DNA of 41,067 nt from Paracoccaceae bacterium (GTDB taxonomy: Bacteria > Pseudomonadota > Alphaproteobacteria > Rhodobacterales > Rhodobacteraceae): assembly GCA_030625695.1 (NCBI GenBank), contig DAOUQK010000003.1, positions 1-41,067 on the forward strand. The letters are read 5' to 3'. A program made the translations under genes and the position numbers. How positions within the stretch are numbered: position 1 is the stretch's first letter; every line of letters begins with the position of its first letter. The notes under the pieces are model-generated. The model was not told where the DNA came from and did no database searches. It saw only the letters and a list, made by a program, of their open reading frames with translations. Below, piece after piece: positions 8,107-15,713 of the stretch.

Positions 8107-8982
8107 ATGTCTGTTCTTGATACCGCATTTTCCACGGCAAAGGCACGCGCGTCACGCGTAGTGTTCCCTGAAATGTCCGATACGCGCGTGGCTGAGGCGG
8201 CAGAGATCTTGGCGACCCGCGGATTGTGCCAGCCTCTGGCGTTGGCCGACCCTTCCGAGCGCCAAGTGGCGGCAATCATCCGCACACGCGGCTGTCGGGA
8301 GGCGTTTGCACGCAAACTGGTGCAAAAGCCGCTATACCGCGCCGCTGCCATGGTTGCGGCAGGCGAGGCGGATGTGCTGGTGGCCGGGGCTGATGCCCCG
8401 ACGCGCGAGGTGATCAAGGCGGCAGGCATGGCCATCGGGCTGGCCCCGGGCGTGAGCACGCCGTCGTCATTTTTCCTGATGCTGTTCCCGGACGGGCGCG
8501 AATTGGTATTTGCCGATTGCGCGGTGAATGTCGCCCCGGACGCGGCCACCTTAGCCGACATCGCGCGGGCCTCATCGGCCTCTGGCGAGGCTCTCTTCGG
8601 GGCTTCCAGGGTTGCGCTGTTGTCGTTTTCCACCGGGTCTTCGGGGGGTGGCGGCAGTGTCGATATGGTCCGGGAGGCCGCTTTGCTTAGCGGGTATGCC
8701 GGACCGGTGCAGGCGGACGCCGCACTGAATGCGCGGATCGCGGGGATCAAGGGGATTGAATCGGTGGATGCCAATGTGCTGATTTTCCCTTCGCTGGATG
8801 CGGGTAACATTGCCTATAAGCTGTGTCAGGAACTAGGGGCTGCGCAGGCACTGGGCCCGTTCCTGCAAGGGTTTGCCCGCCCGGTCTGTGATCTTAGCCG
8901 GGGGGCGAGCGTTGACGATATCGTCAACGCCACTGTTATAAGCATCGCAATGGGTGAACGGGCCTGCTCACTCAATCGCTAA
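8107..8982 (+). CDS. pta: Phosphate acetyltransferase
   Basis: A 291-residue PTA_PTB-family enzyme that converts acetyl phosphate and CoA to acetyl-CoA and phosphate. Family phrases are ADVLVAGADAPTREVIKAAG, FADCAVNVAPDAATLADIA, VALLSFSTGSSG, NVLIFPSLDAGNIAYKL and the C-terminal PVCDLSRGASVDDIVN. It is slightly shorter than the usual 310-330 residues. The chosen ATG gives the normal beginning MSVLDTAF...ASRVVFPE, but no Shine-Dalgarno precedes it. The frame continues upstream across the antisense of the citrate synthase gene, which I regard as non-coding. In sulfonate clusters pta normally follows xsc on the same strand; here it is convergent with xsc, and its promoter must lie inside the neighbouring gene. 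Confidence 0.92.
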   Translation: MSVLDTAFSTAKARASRVVFPEMSDTRVAEAAEILATRGLCQPLALADPSERQVAAIIRTRGCREAFARKLVQKPLYRAAAMVAAGEADVLVAGADAPTREVIKAAGMAIGLAPGVSTPSSFFLMLFPDGRELVFADCAVNVAPDAATLADIARASSASGEALFGASRVALLSFSTGSSGGGGSVDMVREAALLSGYAGPVQADAALNARIAGIKGIESVDANVLIFPSLDAGNIAYKLCQELGAAQALGPFLQGFARPVCDLSRGASVDDIVNATVISIAMGERACSLNR

Positions 8983-8993
8983 ACTTCCAACTG

Positions 8994-9059
8994 TGTCGTA
9001 GGGCGGGGTTTCACCCCGCCATCCCCTGAGGCGGCGGGGTGAAACCCCGCCCTACGACA
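8994..9059. repeat. REP/BIME-like double palindrome between pta and xsc
   Basis: Two perfect 27-bp inverted arms (8994-9020 and 9033-9059) surround a 12-bp spacer. Each arm is itself a small hairpin: the foot GTAG is followed by GGCGGGGT, TTC and ACCCCGCC. A GTAG tetranucleotide followed by a hairpin is the classical layout of REP sequences processed by RAYT (TnpA-REP) transposases, and two REPs head to head form a BIME. Lying between convergent stop codons, it can also terminate transcription in both directions. A second, differently sequenced unit is at 19909-19979. No RAYT gene is in the window. Confidence 0.75.
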
Positions 9060-9071
9060 AACCTTTGGCGT

Positions 9072-10847
9072 TCAAATGTTCTGTTCCTGCATGTCGCCCG
9101 CATCAATCCCGGCCACTTCCACAGGGTTTTTCATCGCGTCACGGCGGAACGGTTCGCCTAGTTCCTGGTTGATCATCGCCTCGATCAATGTGGTGATGCC
9201 GTTATTCATCTGGTCCTTGATCGCCTGATCAAGTGCAGCCGTCAGCTCCTCCATTGAATGGACCACAACACCTTTCAATCCGCAGGCATTGGCGATCCCG
9301 GCATACGACACCCCAGTTCCCAACTCAGTGCCAACAAAGTTGTCATTATACCAAAGCGTCGAGTTACGCTTTTCCGCGCCCCACTGATAGTTGCGAAACA
9401 CCACTTGCGTCACAGCGGGCCATTCGTCCCGGCCAATCGCCGTCAGTTCGGTCACGGCAATGCCAAACGCGCCATCACCGGAAAACCCGACAACCGGCAC
9501 ATCCGGACAGCCGATCTTGGCCCCGACCACCGAGGGCAGGCCATAACCGCAAGGGCCGAACAGGCCCGGTGCCAGATACTTACGCCCCTCTTCGAACGAT
9601 GAATAGGCATTGCCGATCGCACAGTTGTTGCCAATGTCCGAGGAAATGATTGCCTCACCCGGCAGGCCCGCCATGATCGCTCTCCAGGCTTTTCTCGGGC
9701 TTAGCCAATCCGGCTTGTCCGCACGGGCGCGCTGGTTCCAGGTGGTGCCCGGGTCGTCCTCTTCGTGGTCCATGCTGGACAGTTCCTGGGCCCAGGCCGA
9801 TTTGGTCTGTGCAATCAACCCTTCGCGGTCGGACCGTCCGGCGTCTCCCGCACTCTCGCTTAGCTTTTCAAGGATCGAACGGGCCACCTTGCCTGCATCG
9901 CCAACGATGCCAACGCTCACCGGTTTGGTCAGGCCAATCCGATCCGGGTTCAGATCAACCTGAATGATCTTCGCCTGCGTCGGCCAATAATCAATGCCAT
10001 AGCCCGGCAGGGTAGAAAACGGGTTCAACCGCGACCCCAGTGCCAACACCACATCAGCTTTGGAGATCAACTCCATCCCCGCCTTGTTGCCATTGTACCC
10101 CAATGGCCCGGCAAACAAAGGGTGCGAGCCGGGAAAGGCATCATTATGCTGATAGCCGACACATACCGGCGCCGACAGGCGTTCGGCCAACGCAACCGTG
10201 TCGCCAATTGCGCCCGACAGGATCACCCCGGCACCGTTCAGGATCACCGGGAACTTGGCACCGGACAACAAGTCAGCCGCCTGTTGCAACGCAGTCTCGC
10301 CGCCACCGGGGCGTTCAAACCCGACGATGGCCGGCAATTCGATGTCCACCACTTGCGTGAACATATCGCGTGGCACGTTGATCTGCGCCGGGGCAGACGC
10401 ACGGCGCGCTTTCATGATCACCCGGTTCAGAACCTCGGCCACACGGGTCGGGTCGCGCACTTCTTCCTGATAACACACCATGTCTTCGAACATCTTCATC
10501 TGTTCGACTTCCTGAAACCCGCCCTGACCGATGGTTTTGTTGGCGGCCTGCGGTGTCACCAGCAACAGCGGTGTGTGGTTCCAATAGGCGGTCTTGACTG
10601 CGGTCACAAAGTTGGCAATCCCCGGACCGTTCTGGGCAATCATCATGCTCATTTTACCGGTGGCGCGGGTGTACCCGTCCGCCATCATCCCGCCCGACCC
10701 TTCGTGGGCGCAATCCCAGAAATTGATGCCCGCCTTGGGAAAAATATCCGAGATTGGCATGAACGCCGACCCAATGATGCCAAACACCTCACTGATCCCG
10801 TGCATCTGCATGGTTTTGACAAAGGCTTCTTCGGTGGTCATTTTCAT
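9072..10847 (-). CDS. xsc: Sulfoacetaldehyde acetyltransferase
   Basis: A 591-residue thiamine-diphosphate enzyme of the expected length. It turns sulfoacetaldehyde and phosphate into acetyl phosphate and sulfite, the desulfonation step of taurine and other C2-sulfonate degradation. The N-terminus MTTEEAFVKTMQMHGI and GIIGSAFMPISDIFPKAG are diagnostic for Xsc. The TPP-activating glutamate is E49 in CAHEGSGGMMADGY. The C-terminal cofactor motif is GFSGDGAFGIAV, followed by FRNYQWGAEKRNS. Start 10847 has AGGAG about 10 bases upstream. It lies downstream of tauR on the same strand, but a terminator and a 116-bp palindromic element separate them, so it probably has its own promoter. Confidence 0.96.
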   Translation of the reverse strand: MKMTTEEAFVKTMQMHGISEVFGIIGSAFMPISDIFPKAGINFWDCAHEGSGGMMADGYTRATGKMSMMIAQNGPGIANFVTAVKTAYWNHTPLLLVTPQAANKTIGQGGFQEVEQMKMFEDMVCYQEEVRDPTRVAEVLNRVIMKARRASAPAQINVPRDMFTQVVDIELPAIVGFERPGGGETALQQAADLLSGAKFPVILNGAGVILSGAIGDTVALAERLSAPVCVGYQHNDAFPGSHPLFAGPLGYNGNKAGMELISKADVVLALGSRLNPFSTLPGYGIDYWPTQAKIIQVDLNPDRIGLTKPVSVGIVGDAGKVARSILEKLSESAGDAGRSDREGLIAQTKSAWAQELSSMDHEEDDPGTTWNQRARADKPDWLSPRKAWRAIMAGLPGEAIISSDIGNNCAIGNAYSSFEEGRKYLAPGLFGPCGYGLPSVVGAKIGCPDVPVVGFSGDGAFGIAVTELTAIGRDEWPAVTQVVFRNYQWGAEKRNSTLWYNDNFVGTELGTGVSYAGIANACGLKGVVVHSMEELTAALDQAIKDQMNNGITTLIEAMINQELGEPFRRDAMKNPVEVAGIDAGDMQEQNI

Positions 10848-10893
10848 TTTGGGACAGCTCCTGCGCGTAGGGTGATTCCGGCGGATCGCCGAC

Positions 10894-11009
10894 TAGAGCG
10901 AAACCAATCTAATCAGAGTCATGCATTCATCCTCCAGCCCGAGGCAGCGTTTTCTTTTCCAAACGCGTTCGGGCCGGAGAGTGAATTCAATTGGATTGGA
11001 TTCGCTCTA
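10894..11009. mobile_element. 116-bp palindromic MITE-like element, copy 1 (xsc leader)
   Basis: It begins TAGAGCG and ends CGCTCTA. The outer arms pair imperfectly: TAGAGCGAAACCAATC against GATTGGATTCGCTCTA. The centre holds CCCGAGGCAG.GTTT and AAACGCGTTCGGG. Copy 2 (22920-23035) is also exactly 116 bp, aligns without gaps in reverse orientation, and shares the ends and the core. The terminal TA on both sides is consistent with a duplicated TA target, as made by IS630/Tc1-type transposases. There is no coding capacity. It lies 46 bp upstream of the xsc start codon and so sits in the xsc 5' region. Confidence 0.75.
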
Positions 11010-11039
11010 ATTCGGTGTAGGCAGGCAAACAAACCGCCA

Positions 11040-11072
11040 ATAGGGCCAGATTGCCATACTGGATGAATCCAG
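11040..11072 (-). promoter_or_regulatory. Possible degenerate TauR site upstream of xsc
   Basis: On the minus strand CTGGATTCAT (11063-11072) and CTGGCCCTAT (11040-11049) resemble the CTGGACTTAT repeats in front of tauR, here 23 bp apart instead of 22. The first repeat is also part of a palindrome CTGGATGAATCCAG. It would place a TauR site upstream of the palindromic element that separates it from xsc. The match is weak and the orientation relative to the gene differs from that at tauR. Confidence 0.22.
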
Positions 11073-11088
11073 GCGCTACACAAACCCC

Positions 11089-11126
11089 GCGAAGAAAGCC
11101 ATTCATGGCTTGATGAGCGGCCCCTC
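11089..11126 (-). terminator. Intrinsic terminator of tauR (38-bp repeated module)
   Basis: Reading leftward from the tauR stop: GAGGGGCCGCTC, two bases, then the hairpin AAGCCA-TGAA-TGGCTT followed by TCTTCGC. The same 38-bp module, with 4 differences, follows gshA at 30514-30551. The two stem differences there compensate each other (AAGCCC/GGGCTT), so the hairpin is conserved as a structure. Confidence 0.7.
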
Positions 11127-12585
11127 AACAGGCATCCAACACCTCAGCAACGCGGGCGATTCCGGTGGCAATTCTCTCAACCGGGATCGACGAATACCCC
11201 AACCGGTAATAATTCAACGGTCTGGAGCCCCGGGCAAAAAACGGCCCCCCCGGTTCGACCACAACACTTTTGTCCCGAAACGCCCCGGTCAATCCGGCAA
11301 TATCCGCCCCCTCAGGGCCCCGCATCCACAACGACGACCCCCCATAAACTCCGCGCCCGGCAATGTTCAGCCCATGCTCGGCCACCGCAGTTTCCAGCGC
11401 CACCCTTCGGTCATGCAGGGCCACACTCATGCGTTTGATCTGTGCATCATAATGCCCAAGACTCAGAAAATAGGCCGCCGTCCTTTGAATATGCCCCGGC
11501 GGATGGCGCAGAATCACGGCCCTCAGGGCGCGTGCCTGACGGATAAACGCCTCTGACCCGACCAGATATCCCAGCCTTAACCCCGGAAACAGCGACTTGG
11601 AAAAACTGCCGACGTAAATCACCCGCCCGTCGAGATCCAACGACTTCAACGCCGGGGACGGGGCGGCCAGAAACGACATTTCAAATTCGTAGTCGTCTTC
11701 GATGATCAGCGCATCCAATTCGCGCGCCCGCTCCAGCAAAGCCTGGCGGCGCGCCAGCGGCATGGTCGCTGTGGTCGGGCTTTGATGGCTTGGGGTTGTG
11801 AAAATCACATCGGCCCGGTCGGGAATATCCTCGGGCGGCAACCCGTCATCATCCACTTTCACCAGATCCAGATTGCCCTGGATATTCAACAGCAAATCGC
11901 GTTGCGCGTGATAACACGGATCCTCCATCACCACGTTCTTCCCGCGCCCCAGCAAGATTTGCGCGCTTAACCACATGGCATTCTGCGCGCCCATAGTGAT
12001 CAGAATCTCTTCGGGTCTGGCCGTAATCCCCCTTCGGGGCAAAGTATGGCGGGCGATATATTCGATCAGCAATGGGTCATCCTGATCAAAGTAATCTCCG
12101 GTCAGCGCTGCAAAATCCTTTTGTCCCAGCGCGCGCAACGCGCACAACCGCCAATTGGCGTGATCAAACAGGCCCGGGTCGGCCTGCCCGTAAATGAAAG
12201 GATAGCGCATTTTCCGCCAGTCCGCAGGCTTGACCGGCGTATCCCCACCAGTGAAATCGTGACTGATTACCCGGTTCCAATCGATCTTGTCCTCGCCCCG
12301 TGGGGCGGGCGAATAAACCGGCGGCACCGGCGCGTTTTCGGACACGAAGTATCCCGACCGCCCGCGCGCATCCAGATAGTCATTGGCCACCAGTTCGGTA
12401 TAGGCTAGCGTGACGGTGATCCTTGCCACCCCCAGATGCACCGCCATCCCGCGTGACGATGGCAGTTTTTCACCAATGTGAAACCGCCCCGACAGAATGC
12501 CTTCGGCAATCATCTGCTGTATCCGCGCCTGCAACGTACCCTGGGCATCGGCGTTCAGAAAAAAGGTTTCAACTGGAATGGACAT
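11125..12585 (-). CDS. tauR: TauR, GntR/MocR-family PLP-dependent regulator of taurine metabolism
   Basis: 486 residues. A GntR winged helix occupies about residues 15-85, with IGEKLPSSRGMAVHLGVARI as the recognition region. An aminotransferase-like domain follows: N202 in MGAQNAMW, D298 in IIEDDYEFEM, and PLP lysine K330 in SFSKSLFPGLRLGY. MocR-type regulators such as TauR bind PLP and sense an amino compound, here presumably taurine, to activate taurine genes. The assignment relies on family architecture plus the adjacent xsc. CTGGACTT direct repeats lie just upstream (12600-12631), which suggests self-control. No clear Shine-Dalgarno is visible, so the start could be slightly different. 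Confidence 0.87.
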   Translation of the reverse strand: MSIPVETFFLNADAQGTLQARIQQMIAEGILSGRFHIGEKLPSSRGMAVHLGVARITVTLAYTELVANDYLDARGRSGYFVSENAPVPPVYSPAPRGEDKIDWNRVISHDFTGGDTPVKPADWRKMRYPFIYGQADPGLFDHANWRLCALRALGQKDFAALTGDYFDQDDPLLIEYIARHTLPRRGITARPEEILITMGAQNAMWLSAQILLGRGKNVVMEDPCYHAQRDLLLNIQGNLDLVKVDDDGLPPEDIPDRADVIFTTPSHQSPTTATMPLARRQALLERARELDALIIEDDYEFEMSFLAAPSPALKSLDLDGRVIYVGSFSKSLFPGLRLGYLVGSEAFIRQARALRAVILRHPPGHIQRTAAYFLSLGHYDAQIKRMSVALHDRRVALETAVAEHGLNIAGRGVYGGSSLWMRGPEGADIAGLTGAFRDKSVVVEPGGPFFARGSRPLNYYRLGYSSIPVERIATGIARVAEVLDAC

Positions 12586-12599
12586 AGCTAAAGAATAGA

Positions 12600-12631
12600 C
12601 TGGACTTATTCCAAGCGCAAACTGGACTTGT
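12600..12631 (+). promoter_or_regulatory. TauR-type operator: two CTGGACTT direct repeats, 22 bp apart
   Basis: CTGGACTTAT begins at 12600 and CTGGACTTGT at 12622, exactly two helical turns apart, 15-46 bp upstream of the tauR start codon. MocR-type regulators typically bind direct repeats, and I recall CTGGACYTAA-like repeats being described for TauR in alphaproteobacteria. The site would overlap the tauR promoter and so probably serves autoregulation. The rest of the 228-bp tauR-cyclase gap shows only weak dyads, such as CAGGT...ACCTG near 12705-12722. Confidence 0.6.
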
Positions 12632-12801
12632 CACGAGTGCGAAGCCACCGGATGTAAGGCGTAGAAATATTTGGCAGGAACTTTTCGGCAAACATTCTAA
12701 TTCAGGTCCAGGCGCACCTGAAGCTTTACATATTCGACAAAAAACCGCTCAACAAAAAAGCGTTGGGATAACGCGCTCCCAGACGGTAGATTGATCAAAA
12801 G

Positions 12802-12807
12802 AGGAGG
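12802..12807 (+). promoter_or_regulatory. Ribosome binding site AGGAGG that fixes a TTG start
   Basis: A perfect AGGAGG ends 6 bases before TTG at 12814 and supports that unusual start codon for the adenylate cyclase-like gene. No ATG or GTG fits the conserved N-terminus ERRLVAILAIDVVGYS. Confidence 0.75.
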
Positions 12808-12813
12808 TTCAGC

Positions 12814-14550
12814 TTGGAGCGGCGACTGGTTGCCATTCTCGCCATCGACGTGGTGGGTTACTCTGCGCTGATGCGAAGAGACGAGGAAGGTACGCTTGCC
12901 AATCTTCTGGCCTGCCGTGAATTGACCGACAAACATATAGCGGCCCATACCGGGCGTATTTTTGCGACCGCGGGTGATAGTGTACTGGCCGAATTTTCCA
13001 GGCCAGTCGAGGCGGTGCGATGCGGGATTGATATTCAACAAGAGTTGGCAACCAGAAATGGGGACCGTCATGAAGACAACCGGATGGATCTGCGTATCGG
13101 TGTTAATCTTGGGGACGTCATGGAACAGGACGGCAATCTGTTCGGTGACGGGGTCAATGTGGCGGCGCGGCTGGAATCTTTATCTGAGCCGGCTGGCATG
13201 TGTGTGTCCGATTCCGTCTACGAACAGGTACGCGATCGGTTGAGTGTCCAATTCAGGGACTCTGGCGATCAGGTGGTTAAGAACATTGACCGTCCGGTGC
13301 GGGCTTGGAAATGGTCTGCACTGGAGCCCACCACGAAAACCAAAACCAAAGTGGAACCCTCGCCTCAGTCTGAATTTCCGTCAATCGCGGTATTGCCGTT
13401 CGAAAACATGTCGGGTGATCCAGAACAGGAATTTCTGGCGGACGGCATAGCCGAAGAAATCATAACGACGTTGTCCAAAGTTCCTGGCCTGCTTGTGGTC
13501 GCCCGCATTTCCACATTCAGTTACAAAGGACAGTCGATCGACGTAAAGCAAATCGGGTCCGAGCAGAATGTGCGTTATGTGTTGGAGGGCAGTGTCCGCA
13601 GGTCCGGCAACCGCGTTCGCGTCACTGCGCAGCTTGTTGACGCCGTCAGCGGGCACCATCGGTGGGCCGAACGGTATGATCGCAATATTGATGACATTTT
13701 TGAGTTGCAGGACGAGATGGCGTTGCGCGTTGCCACGGCCCTTCTGGGCGAAATGATCGGTGGCGAAATGGCACGGACCCGTGGTGCTGGGACCACAGAT
13801 GTTGAGGCCTGGGTACAGCATATAAGAGGCGTCGCGGCCATGCGTTCAATCACCCGAGATGTGCTTTTGGATTCACGGCGGCTGGTAGAGTTTGCCGCCC
13901 AGCTTGACCCGACCTATGCCGCACCCCTGAGCACCCTTGGCTTGATACATGCGATGGACGCACGGCACGGATTCAGCGATTCGCGCAGCGGCTCGATCAC
14001 CAAGGCGCGGGACTATGCCAATCGTTCTATCGCGCTGGATCCAGACAACTCAGAAGCTTATGGTGTTCTGGGCTTTGCCGACAATCTGGACGGGAATCTG
14101 AAAGCGGCGATTGAAAAGCATGAAATCTCGCTTCGGATGAACCCCAACCACGCCGAAGTCACAATACGTCATGCTTTGACTTTGGTGTTTAATGGCCAAC
14201 CGGACGACGCCGTCAGGGCTGCAGAAAAGGCCATGCGCCTTTGCCCCATTCACCCTCCGTGGTATGCTGGAGTATATGGTTTTGCGCTTCGGGCATCGGG
14301 GCGATATGACGACTCGATCAAGGAATTTGAAGAATACGGGCGTCTGGTCAAAGGTTTTGGTCATGTTGATCTGACGATTGTGTATGTGATGAAAGGTGAC
14401 ATGGAAGCCGCCCGGCAACAGGCGGGCAAAGTTATGTTACATCGCCCTGATTTTAAAGTATCCAACTGGGCGGCAACGCAACTTTATGCTGACGACCTTG
14501 GGTCGCAAATGGACAGGGACGCATTGCTCAAGGCAGGATTACCTGCTTAG
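12814..14550 (+). CDS. Adenylate/guanylate cyclase domain protein with TolB-like and TPR regions
   Basis: A 578-residue class III nucleotide cyclase. The catalytic domain (residues 1-165) shows metal-binding D12 (AIDVVGY) and D55 (TAGDSVLAEF), and transition-state N115/R119 (FGDGVNVAARLES), so it looks active. Residues about 190-310 (SIAVLPFENMSGDPEQEFLADG, YVLEGSVRRSG, WAERYDR) are the TolB/FlgO-like domain common in this family. The C-terminal part is a series of TPR helices (LDPTYAAPLSTLGLIHAM, LDPDNSEAYGVLGFAD, MNPNHAEVTIRHAL). There is no membrane segment, so it is probably cytoplasmic. It starts at TTG behind a perfect AGGAGG. Its stop overlaps the EamA gene stop by 3 bp on the opposite strand (convergent). 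The signal it senses is unknown. Confidence 0.9.
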   Translation: MERRLVAILAIDVVGYSALMRRDEEGTLANLLACRELTDKHIAAHTGRIFATAGDSVLAEFSRPVEAVRCGIDIQQELATRNGDRHEDNRMDLRIGVNLGDVMEQDGNLFGDGVNVAARLESLSEPAGMCVSDSVYEQVRDRLSVQFRDSGDQVVKNIDRPVRAWKWSALEPTTKTKTKVEPSPQSEFPSIAVLPFENMSGDPEQEFLADGIAEEIITTLSKVPGLLVVARISTFSYKGQSIDVKQIGSEQNVRYVLEGSVRRSGNRVRVTAQLVDAVSGHHRWAERYDRNIDDIFELQDEMALRVATALLGEMIGGEMARTRGAGTTDVEAWVQHIRGVAAMRSITRDVLLDSRRLVEFAAQLDPTYAAPLSTLGLIHAMDARHGFSDSRSGSITKARDYANRSIALDPDNSEAYGVLGFADNLDGNLKAAIEKHEISLRMNPNHAEVTIRHALTLVFNGQPDDAVRAAEKAMRLCPIHPPWYAGVYGFALRASGRYDDSIKEFEEYGRLVKGFGHVDLTIVYVMKGDMEAARQQAGKVMLHRPDFKVSNWAATQLYADDLGSQMDRDALLKAGLPA

Positions 14551-15536
14551 AATCGCGTCTTAATCTCGTCCCTCACCACTTCGCGCGCCTTGTGTTTTTC
14601 ACGCAAGAATACAAACAACCCAGCACCGACGATCATTGCCATGCCGGTCCAGACCTCCCATTCGGGCAGGTCAGACCAGATCATCCAGCCCCAGAACACC
14701 GCCAGCGGCAGGCCAACATATTCATATGGCGCGATGGTGGCGGCATTCGACAACCGGTAGGCCTGAGACAGGCAATAGCCGATTATCGCCGAATTGAAGC
14801 CCAGCCCGAACAGCAGGACCCAATCGCCCTCCGCCGGCCACACCCAGGCGCGCAGCAGGAACTCGACACTGGCATTGTCGTGGCCGCCGTACCGCCCATC
14901 GCCGGCCACCAGCCAGAACAGGGACGAAACCACAACAAACGCCACCTGAATATAGATCGCCATGGCCGAGGCTTTGCTGAAGGGCCCAAGTTTGCGGGTC
15001 AAAAGTTGCATTCCGGCATAGGCCAACGCCGACAGCACTGGCAGCAGCAGCACGATCCGATCCACCTCCAGCGCCTCGTTATCGACCCAAGGCCGCTGCA
15101 TGACGACCACGCCAAGAAAGCCGAACACAACCGCGCCGATCCGCAACGGCCCGACCTTTTCGCCCAGGACCGGGATCGACAGTAACGTGATGAACAAAGG
15201 GGCCACAAAGAACAGCGCCGTGGCATCCGCCAATGGCAACACCGCGAAGGCCGCGAAAAAGCACATGTTGGCAATCACCACCAGCAATCCGCGCAAAGCA
15301 TGCAGGCCGGGTTGGTGGGTCTTCAGGATGCGCCAGCCGCCTTCGGCCTGCACCAAAAACAGGGTGAACACGATACCAATGGCCGACCGGGCAAAGACGA
15401 TCTGATGCAGCGGATAGCCGCCGGACAATTGCTTGACCAGCATATCGTTGACTGAAATGGCCAGCATTCCAAACAGAATAAAGGCAATCCCGGCAGTGGG
15501 CCCGAAAGCGGACCTGTGCGATATTGCGCCGCTCAT
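14547..15536 (-). CDS. EamA/DMT-family transporter
   Basis: About 329 residues and ten hydrophobic segments forming two five-helix EamA repeats (starting near IAFILFGMLAISVNDMLV and near LPVLSALAYAGMQLLTRK). Drug/metabolite transporters of this type export small metabolites; the substrate is unknown. I prefer the ATG at 15536, which has GGAG about 8 bases upstream, over 15548, which has none. The gene ends in a tail-to-tail overlap with the cyclase gene and is divergent from coxG. Confidence 0.88.
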   Translation of the reverse strand: MSGAISHRSAFGPTAGIAFILFGMLAISVNDMLVKQLSGGYPLHQIVFARSAIGIVFTLFLVQAEGGWRILKTHQPGLHALRGLLVVIANMCFFAAFAVLPLADATALFFVAPLFITLLSIPVLGEKVGPLRIGAVVFGFLGVVVMQRPWVDNEALEVDRIVLLLPVLSALAYAGMQLLTRKLGPFSKASAMAIYIQVAFVVVSSLFWLVAGDGRYGGHDNASVEFLLRAWVWPAEGDWVLLFGLGFNSAIIGYCLSQAYRLSNAATIAPYEYVGLPLAVFWGWMIWSDLPEWEVWTGMAMIVGAGLFVFLREKHKAREVVRDEIKTRF

Positions 15537-15650
15537 GTGGGTCTCCATTCGTGGGATGGGATAAAGCCCGCCGCACAGACCTCAGCGTTATCACATATTG
15601 CCGGTTTGACAATGCTGCGATTTTACAATGCCTGGGCGCGGTTTTTGCGA

Positions 15651-15678
15651 TTGGCCTTAGGCGTCAGGCCGATATACT
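15651..15678 (+). promoter_or_regulatory. Candidate sigma-70 promoter for coxG
   Basis: TTGGCC at 15651 and TATACT at 15673 are separated by 16 bp, 36 bp upstream of the coxG start. Four of six and five of six positions match the consensus. It is the best pair in the 177-bp divergent gap; no start-site data exist. Confidence 0.35.
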
Positions 15679-15713
15679 CTGCCCCAAAACCAACATCATT
15701 TCCGAGGCCCCCA

